Assembly: GCA_964569315.1 (NCBI GenBank)
Contig: CAZMUZ010000119.1
Location: 1-11,440, forward strand
Origin: CADEFF01 sp964569315
GTDB taxonomy: Bacteria; Pseudomonadota; Alphaproteobacteria; Dongiales; Dongiaceae
DNA: 11,440 bases
Direction of reading: 5' to 3'
The notes under the pieces were generated by a model, which was not told the origin of the DNA, made no database searches, and was given only the letters and a program-made list of their open reading frames with translations. The translations under genes and the position numbers were made by a program. Each line of letters starts with the position of its first letter. The first letter of the stretch is position 1. This document shows, piece by piece, positions 6,748-11,440 of this stretch.

Positions 6748-7641
6748 ATGAAACAACGCCTCGGCCCGATGCTGCGCATGGGCTCGCCGCTGAAATCCTG
6801 GTTTCAGCGCGGGACGTTCCTGCTCCTTGTCGCGGCGTCGCTCACCCTCATGATGCTCGGCAAGAGCGAGGCGCCCTGGGTCGAGAAGGCGCGCACCATG
6901 GTCGCCGACGTGACGGCGCCGGTGCTGGCGCTGCTGACCGAGCCCGTCACCGCGACCGAGCGCCTCTTCGCCAATCTGGAGGAGCTGGTCGATCTGCGCG
7001 CCGACAATGCGCGGCTCAAGGCCGAGCGCGAGCGGCTGCTCGAATGGCAGCGCACCGCGATCCGCCTCGAAGCCGAGAACCGTGCCCTGTCGCAACTGCT
7101 CAACCTCGCGCCCGATCCGCATACGAGCTACGTCACCGCGCGGGTGGTCGGCGACCAGGTCGGCGCCTTCGTGCGCGAGATGCTGGTCGCGGCCGGTGCG
7201 CGCGACGGCATAGAGAAGGGGCAGGCGGCGATAACCGGCGACGGGCTCGCAGGCCGCGTCGCCGATGTGGGCCAGCGCTCCGCGCGGGTGCTGCTTCTCA
7301 CCGACATCAACTCCCGCATCCCCGTGCTGGTGGAGCGCACCCGCGACCGCGCGATCCTCGCCGGCGACAACTCGAACCGGCCGCAGCTTCTCTATCTCAA
7401 GCCGCAGAACGAGGTGGTGGTCGGCGACCGGATCGTCACCTCGAGCGACGGCGGCGTGTTTCCGGCCGGGCTTCCGGTCGGCATCGTGGATCGCGTCGAG
7501 GAAGGCGTGGTCTCCATCGCGCCCTTCGTCGACTGGGACCGGCTCGAATATCTGCGCGTGGTCGACTACGCGCTGACCGGAATCCTCGGCGACATGCCCT
7601 CCGACGGCGTCGCCGAAGGCACGGAGGCCCGGACGCGGTGA
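6748..7641 (+). CDS. mreC: Rod shape-determining protein MreC
   Basis: MreC is the periplasmic scaffold of the elongasome and binds PBP2 to activate it together with RodA. The 297-residue protein has a short cytoplasmic N-terminus, one membrane anchor near 22-38, and a coiled coil of about 66-118 (LRADNARLKAERERLLEW, then RLEAENRALSQLL). Two beta-rich lobes follow, with GLAGRVADVG, LLTDINSRIPV and SSDGGVFPAGLPVG, all recognisable MreC signatures. ATG 6748 has a strong GAGGAGGAAG ribosome site. The stop overlaps the start of mreD by 4 bases. The C-terminal tail after about residue 280 is short, acidic and not conserved. Confidence 0.96.
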   Translation: MKQRLGPMLRMGSPLKSWFQRGTFLLLVAASLTLMMLGKSEAPWVEKARTMVADVTAPVLALLTEPVTATERLFANLEELVDLRADNARLKAERERLLEWQRTAIRLEAENRALSQLLNLAPDPHTSYVTARVVGDQVGAFVREMLVAAGARDGIEKGQAAITGDGLAGRVADVGQRSARVLLLTDINSRIPVLVERTRDRAILAGDNSNRPQLLYLKPQNEVVVGDRIVTSSDGGVFPAGLPVGIVDRVEEGVVSIAPFVDWDRLEYLRVVDYALTGILGDMPSDGVAEGTEARTR

Positions 7642-8153
7642 CCCCGGGCGGCCTCCGGCAACGGCTCGAAATCTGGGCCGGCCGGGTAGCGCCGACGGTC
7701 CTCACGGTGCTGCTCGTGCTGCTCGCTGCCGTCCCCCTGCCGGTTCCGTTCTGGCAGCCGATCGGCCCCGGCTTCGCCCTCATCTCGGTCTATTACTGGG
7801 CCGTGCATCATCCTTCCGCGCTGCCGCCGCCCATCGTGTTCCTGATCGGGGTGCTCGCCGATTTCTTCGGCCTCGCGCCGCTCGGCGTCGGCACGCTCAT
7901 CCTGCTGCTCTCCTATAGCGGCACGGTCAGCCAGCGCCGGCACCTCGCGGGCCAGCCTTTCCTCGTGGTCTGGTGGGGCTTCATGATGGTTTCGGCCGCG
8001 GCCTTCTTCATCGCCTGGGCCGCGACCAGCCTGCTCGCCGGCTACCTCGTGGAGGCGCGGCCGGCCTTCTTCAGCTATCTCGTGACGCTCGGCGCCTATC
8101 CGCCGGTGGCCCTCCTGCTCGCGCGTGCCCAGCGCAGCTTCGCGAGCGTCTGA
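7638..8153 (+). CDS. mreD: Rod shape-determining membrane protein MreD
   Basis: This 171-residue, highly hydrophobic protein follows mreC directly, as MreD does in most proteobacteria. It has about five membrane segments, starting near residue 16 (VAPTVLTVLLVLLAAVPL). The stretch from about 59 to 97, LPPPIVFLIGVLADFFGLAPLG and what follows, matches the conserved MreD core of a Pro-rich start and G(L/V)LxD. MreD is an inner-membrane partner of MreC that modulates PBP2 activation. GTG 7638 shares bases with the mreC TGA (GTGA) and has GGAGG about 10 bases upstream, so coupled translation is likely. Sequence conservation in MreD is low, so position is a main part of the evidence. Confidence 0.92.
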   Translation: MTPGGLRQRLEIWAGRVAPTVLTVLLVLLAAVPLPVPFWQPIGPGFALISVYYWAVHHPSALPPPIVFLIGVLADFFGLAPLGVGTLILLLSYSGTVSQRRHLAGQPFLVVWWGFMMVSAAAFFIAWAATSLLAGYLVEARPAFFSYLVTLGAYPPVALLLARAQRSFASV

Positions 8154-8164
8154 GCGGGGCCCCG

Positions 8165-10063
8165 ATGCAGCAGGACAAGGAGCTCTACCGGACCTTCACC
8201 CGCCGCGCCGCCATCCTGCTCGGCACGCAGGCGGTGCTGTTCGGCGCACTCGGCGCCCGCATGTATTACCTCCAGGTCGTCGAAGGCGACCGCTATTCGC
8301 TGCTCGCCGAGGAGAACCGGATCAATCTGCGGCTCCTGCCGCCGCCGCGCGGCCGTATCCTGGATCGCTTCGGCGTGCCGCTCGCCACCAACGACCAGAA
8401 CTACCGCGTGGTGGTGGTGGCGGAGCAGACCGACGATGTCGCGCAGACGCTGGCGATGCTCGGACGGTTGGTCCCGATCGATCCCGCGGAGCGCCAGCGC
8501 ATCCTGAAGGAGGTCGGCAAGAAGCGCGCCTTCGTGCCGATCACCGTGAAGGAGAATCTGGACTGGCCGGTGGTTGCCCGCATCGAGGTCAACACGCCCG
8601 ACCTGCCGGGCCTCTCGATCGAATCGGAGCGCAGCCGGAATTATCCCTTCGGCGGCCTCGCCGCCCATGTGCTGGGCTATGTCGGCTCGGTCGCGGAGGC
8701 AGACCTCACCGGCGACCCGCTGCTCGAGCTGCCCGGCTTCCGCATCGGCAAGAGCGGCGCCGAGAAGCAATACGACCTTACGCTGCGCGGCTCCGCCGGC
8801 AACAGCCAGGTGGAGGTGAATGCGGTCGGCCGCGTCATCCGCGAGCTCGCCCGCGTCGAGGGGCAACCGGGCGCCGACCTCTATGTCGGGCTCGACATGG
8901 CGCTGCAGAGCTTCGTGCAGCAACGGCTCGCCGCCCAGCTCAGCGGATCGGCCGTGCTGCTCGACGTGATGACCGGCGAAATCCTCGCCATGGCCTCGAC
9001 GCCGACGTTCGATCCGAGCGTATTCGATCGCGGCCTCACCAGCGCCGAGTGGCAGGGCCTCGTCGGCGACAAGCTGAAGCCGCTCTCCAACAAGGCGCTG
9101 ATCGGCCAGTATGCGCCGGGATCGACCTTCAAGATGATGGTGGCGCTGGCCGGGCTCGAGGCCGGTATTGGCGCCGAGCATTCGGTCTATTGCCCCGGCG
9201 TCATGGCGCTCGGCAATGCGCGGTTCCATTGCTGGAAGAAGGGCGGGCACGGCACGCTCGACATGATCGGCGGGCTTCGCCATTCCTGCGACGTCTATTT
9301 CTACGATCTCGCGCGCCGCGTCGGCATCGACGGCATCGCCGCCATGTCGCGCCGCTTCGGGTTCGGCGGTCCGCTCGGGATCGACATGCCGGGCGAGCGG
9401 GGCGGGGTCATTCCGGACCGCGCCTGGAAGCAGGCGACGCTCGGCGACATCTGGCATCCGGGCGAGACGCTGGTGGCCGGCATCGGCCAGGGCTTCATCC
9501 AGACGACGCCGCTCCAGCTCGCCGTGATGACGGCGCGCATCGCCAATGGCGGCTACGGGGTGATCCCGCATATCCGGCGGGACGGGGAGTTCCGTGCGAG
9601 CCGGATCGTGGGCCGCGACGGCGGCGGCTCAGGGTCGGTCACGGTGCCGCCCTATCCCTCGCTCGGCATCGCACCCGAGCATCTCGGCGTGGTGATCGAA
9701 GGCATGAACCAGGTTTCCAACAATCCGCGCGGCACGGCCTATCGCGTGCGGATCGATACGCCCGGCTTCGAGCTCGCCGGCAAGACCGGCACCGCGCAGG
9801 TGCGCCGCATCACCATGAGCGAGCGCGCGACCGGCGTGCGCAAGAACGAGGATCTCCCCTGGGAGCAGCGCGACCATGCGCTCTTCGTCGGGTTCGCGCC
9901 GGTTCACGCGCCGCGCTATGCGGTGTCCGTGGTGATCGAGCATGGCGGCGGCGGCTCGGCGGTCGCCGGCCCGATCGCGCGCGACGTGCTGCTCGAGGCG
10001 CAGCTCCGCGACCCGGTGCGCCGCCGCCCGGACGCCAACCTCGCACACAGGGACGTCGGATGA
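8165..10063 (+). CDS. mrdA: Penicillin-binding protein 2 (elongasome transpeptidase)
   Basis: PBP2 is the class B peptidoglycan transpeptidase of side-wall growth, anchored in the inner membrane and working with RodA. The 632-residue protein has a single N-terminal membrane segment (about 14-36) and a dimerisation/pedestal region with PPPRGRILDRFGVPLATN and RNYPFGGLAAHVLGYVG. The transpeptidase domain then carries S320-T-F-K323 (nucleophilic serine), S374-C-D376 and K540-T-G-T543, all intact. The SCDVYFY form of motif 2 is the usual one for PBP2. ATG 8165 is 11 bases after the mreD stop with only a weak G-rich ribosome site, so coupling to mreD is plausible. Its stop overlaps an ATG that leads into mrdB. 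The tail after about residue 610 is Arg/Pro-rich and variable. Confidence 0.97.
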   Translation: MQQDKELYRTFTRRAAILLGTQAVLFGALGARMYYLQVVEGDRYSLLAEENRINLRLLPPPRGRILDRFGVPLATNDQNYRVVVVAEQTDDVAQTLAMLGRLVPIDPAERQRILKEVGKKRAFVPITVKENLDWPVVARIEVNTPDLPGLSIESERSRNYPFGGLAAHVLGYVGSVAEADLTGDPLLELPGFRIGKSGAEKQYDLTLRGSAGNSQVEVNAVGRVIRELARVEGQPGADLYVGLDMALQSFVQQRLAAQLSGSAVLLDVMTGEILAMASTPTFDPSVFDRGLTSAEWQGLVGDKLKPLSNKALIGQYAPGSTFKMMVALAGLEAGIGAEHSVYCPGVMALGNARFHCWKKGGHGTLDMIGGLRHSCDVYFYDLARRVGIDGIAAMSRRFGFGGPLGIDMPGERGGVIPDRAWKQATLGDIWHPGETLVAGIGQGFIQTTPLQLAVMTARIANGGYGVIPHIRRDGEFRASRIVGRDGGGSGSVTVPPYPSLGIAPEHLGVVIEGMNQVSNNPRGTAYRVRIDTPGFELAGKTGTAQVRRITMSERATGVRKNEDLPWEQRDHALFVGFAPVHAPRYAVSVVIEHGGGGSAVAGPIARDVLLEAQLRDPVRRRPDANLAHRDVG

Positions 10064-10077
10064 CGAACCGGGTATGA
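10060..10077 (+). other. Five-codon bridging frame with duplicated start at the mrdA/mrdB junction
   Basis: ATGACGAAC occurs at 10060-10068 and again at 10074-10082. The first ATG overlaps the mrdA TGA, reads five codons (MTNRV) and ends in a TGA that overlaps the second ATG, the start of mrdB. The only Shine-Dalgarno-like sequence, AGGGA (10049-10053), is spaced for the first ATG. This could hand ribosomes on to mrdB, or be a leftover of a 14-base duplication. Confidence 0.4.
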
Positions 10078-11249
10078 CGAACTGGCTCACGCTGTCCGGC
10101 AAGCCCGTCGGCGCCTCCGGTCGCTCGGAGGACAAGACCCTCGGCGAGAAGCTGCGCGGCATAAGCTGGGGTCTCGTCCTGCTGCTGACGATGATCGCCG
10201 GCGTCGGCTTCGCGATGCTCTATTCCGCGGCCTACGGCAATGTCGATCCCTGGATGTCGCGCCAGATGACGCGATTCGCCGCCGGGCTGCTGCTGATGCT
10301 GGTGGTCGCGATCCTCGACCTCAAATTCTGGCTGCGCTACGCCTATCTCTTCTACCTGTTCGGCTTTCTCCTGCTGGTCTTCGTCGAGATCGAGGGCGAG
10401 ATCGGCATGGGGGCGCAGCGCTGGATCGATCTCGGCTTCGTCCAGATCCAGCCCTCCGAGATCATGAAGATCGCGCTGGTGCTGGCGCTGGCGCGCTATT
10501 TCCACCGGCTCGATCTCGCCGCCATCGGCCGGCCGCTGCCGCTCTTCCTGCCGATGACGCTCGTCCTCGCGCCGGCGGCGCTCGTGCTGCTGCAGCCCGA
10601 TCTCGGCACTGCCGGCATGCTGCTCCTGATCGGGGCCGCGATGTTCTTCCTCGCCGGGGTGAAGATCTGGAAGTTCGCGGTGGTGGGCGGGCTCGGGCTT
10701 GCCGCCATTCCGGTCGGCTGGGAGTTCCTGCGCGACTATCAGCGGCAGCGCGTGCTGACCTTCCTCAATCCCGAGAGCGACCCGCTGGGCTCCGGCTACC
10801 ATATCCTGCAATCGAAGATCGCCTTCGGCTCGGGCGGGCTCGTCGGCAAGGGCTTCCTGATGGGGACCCAGAGCCATCTCAACTTCCTGCCGGAACGCCA
10901 GACCGACTTCATCTTCACCATGCTGGCGGAGGAGTTCGGCATGGCGGGCGGTCTCGGGTTGCTCGCGCTCTATGCTCTCGTCGTCTTCTACGGCTTCGCC
11001 ATCGCGCTCCGCTCGCGGAGCCAGTTCGGCCGGCTGCTCGCCTACGGCATCACCTCGACGCTCTTTTTCTACGTCTTCATCAACACGGCGATGGTGATGG
11101 GGCTGATCCCGGTGGTGGGCGTGCCGCTGCCGCTCATCTCCTATGGCGGGACCGCCATGCTGACCCTGCTGATGGGCTTCGGCTTCGTGCTCTCGGTCAA
11201 CATCCATCGCGATACCCGCATCGGGCAGCACGGATTCGACGACGCCTGA
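10074..11249 (+). CDS. mrdB: Rod shape-determining SEDS glycosyltransferase RodA
   Basis: RodA is the SEDS peptidoglycan polymerase that extends glycan strands from lipid II, paired with PBP2. The 391-residue protein has roughly ten membrane helices and the SEDS landmarks: LQPDLGTAGMLLLIG in the middle, FLPERQTDFIFTMLAEEFG containing the catalytic Asp278, and VPLPLISYGGTAML near the end. ATG 10074 is the only frame start that gives the usual RodA N-terminus. No good ribosome site precedes it directly, and its ATG overlaps the stop of a five-codon frame that itself overlaps the mrdA stop, so translation is probably coupled. It is the last gene of the Rod cluster; a G/C hairpin follows 16 bases after the stop. 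Confidence 0.97.
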   Translation: MTNWLTLSGKPVGASGRSEDKTLGEKLRGISWGLVLLLTMIAGVGFAMLYSAAYGNVDPWMSRQMTRFAAGLLLMLVVAILDLKFWLRYAYLFYLFGFLLLVFVEIEGEIGMGAQRWIDLGFVQIQPSEIMKIALVLALARYFHRLDLAAIGRPLPLFLPMTLVLAPAALVLLQPDLGTAGMLLLIGAAMFFLAGVKIWKFAVVGGLGLAAIPVGWEFLRDYQRQRVLTFLNPESDPLGSGYHILQSKIAFGSGGLVGKGFLMGTQSHLNFLPERQTDFIFTMLAEEFGMAGGLGLLALYALVVFYGFAIALRSRSQFGRLLAYGITSTLFFYVFINTAMVMGLIPVVGVPLPLISYGGTAMLTLLMGFGFVLSVNIHRDTRIGQHGFDDA

Positions 11250-11264
11250 CCGGGTTTTGCCGGC

Positions 11265-11317
11265 CCGGCGCCCCCGACGGGACGCGGCGGTGCCGGTTCC
11301 CGATTTCCCTTGAAATC
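11265..11317 (+). terminator. Possible terminator region after mrdB (two hairpins)
   Basis: CCGGCGCC (11265-11272) pairs with GGTGCCGG (11289-11296) as an 8-bp stem with one G-U pair. Directly after, GATTTC (11302-11307) and GAAATC (11312-11317) form a perfect 6-bp stem with a CCTT loop. No uninterrupted T-run follows either one, so the strength is uncertain, but the position just after the last Rod gene and before a tRNA promoter is suitable. Confidence 0.4.
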
Positions 11318-11344
11318 CCGGGGCGTTCGGCCGGGGTTCCGCTA

Positions 11345-11373
11345 TCGACAAAGCCCCGCCCGTTTGCTATATC
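11345..11373 (+). promoter_or_regulatory. Sigma70-like promoter of the tRNA-Lys gene
   Basis: TCGACA (11345-11350) and TATATC (11368-11373) are separated by exactly 17 bases. The first box matches TTGACA at five of six positions and the second shares TATA with the consensus. Transcription would begin near 11380, about a dozen bases before the mature tRNA. The layout is common for alphaproteobacterial tRNA genes. Confidence 0.65.
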
Positions 11374-11392
11374 GCCGCCTTCCCGAAAGGGC

Positions 11393-11440
<48 letters not shown>

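Noticed and set aside
6686..6751. A 21-codon frame whose stop overlaps the mreC start
   Set aside because: No Shine-Dalgarno sequence precedes its ATG, and the overlap is an automatic result of ATGA. Its 3' half is simply the mreC ribosome site.
9810..11351. Long minus-strand open frame of 513 codons (similar ones at 3863-5449, 5440-7122 and 8096-9571)
   Set aside because: These are antisense to well-recognised genes. Their products are rich in Arg, Ala, Asp, Glu and His in the repetitive way produced by GC-rich codons read backward, and no domain is recognisable.

Overview
The window looks like chromosomal DNA from a GC-rich alphaproteobacterium, probably of the Rhodospirillales type. The evidence is the strong G/C bias at third codon positions, the alphaproteobacterial character of the MreB and LeuA sequences, and the order leuA-mreB-mreC-mreD-mrdA-mrdB with an ilvC gene nearby. 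The placement is from recalled family knowledge; no search was run.

Left part (1-2332, + strand): the 3' end of ilvC (ketol-acid reductoisomerase, valine/isoleucine synthesis), then 8 bases later a multi-pass GT39/ArnT-like glycosyltransferase, then a PAP2-family membrane phosphatase whose GTG start overlaps the glycosyltransferase stop. The phosphatase gene ends in a strong GC hairpin. Middle (2401-3528, - strand): a convergent gene for a periplasmic, PotD-like solute-binding protein with a twin-arginine signal and no permease or ATPase beside it. The 427-base gap 3529-3955 separates it from the divergent leuA. That gap holds an A/T-richer promoter-like stretch, a cluster of TGCA palindromes that resembles a PhaR-type operator, and several small inverted repeats that could fold in the leuA leader.

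Right part (3956-11249, + strand): leuA (2-isopropylmalate synthase) ends at a bulged hairpin followed by six T residues. After it comes the complete Rod-system cluster mreB, mreC, mreD, mrdA (PBP2) and mrdB (RodA). MreB filaments, the MreC/MreD membrane partners, the RodA glycan polymerase and the PBP2 transpeptidase act together in lateral-wall peptidoglycan synthesis. The last four genes are closely packed: mreC/mreD overlap by 4 bases, mreD-mrdA are 11 bases apart, and mrdA and mrdB are linked by an unusual duplicated start. Downstream, a good sigma70-like promoter precedes a tRNA-Lys(CUU) gene cut by the window edge.

Most of the window is ordinary conserved housekeeping DNA, and I see no evidence of a previously undescribed system. 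The points most worth checking are the TGC-rich operator-like element before leuA, the altered catalytic motifs in the PAP2 and GT39 proteins, the orphan binding protein, and the tandem start at mrdB.
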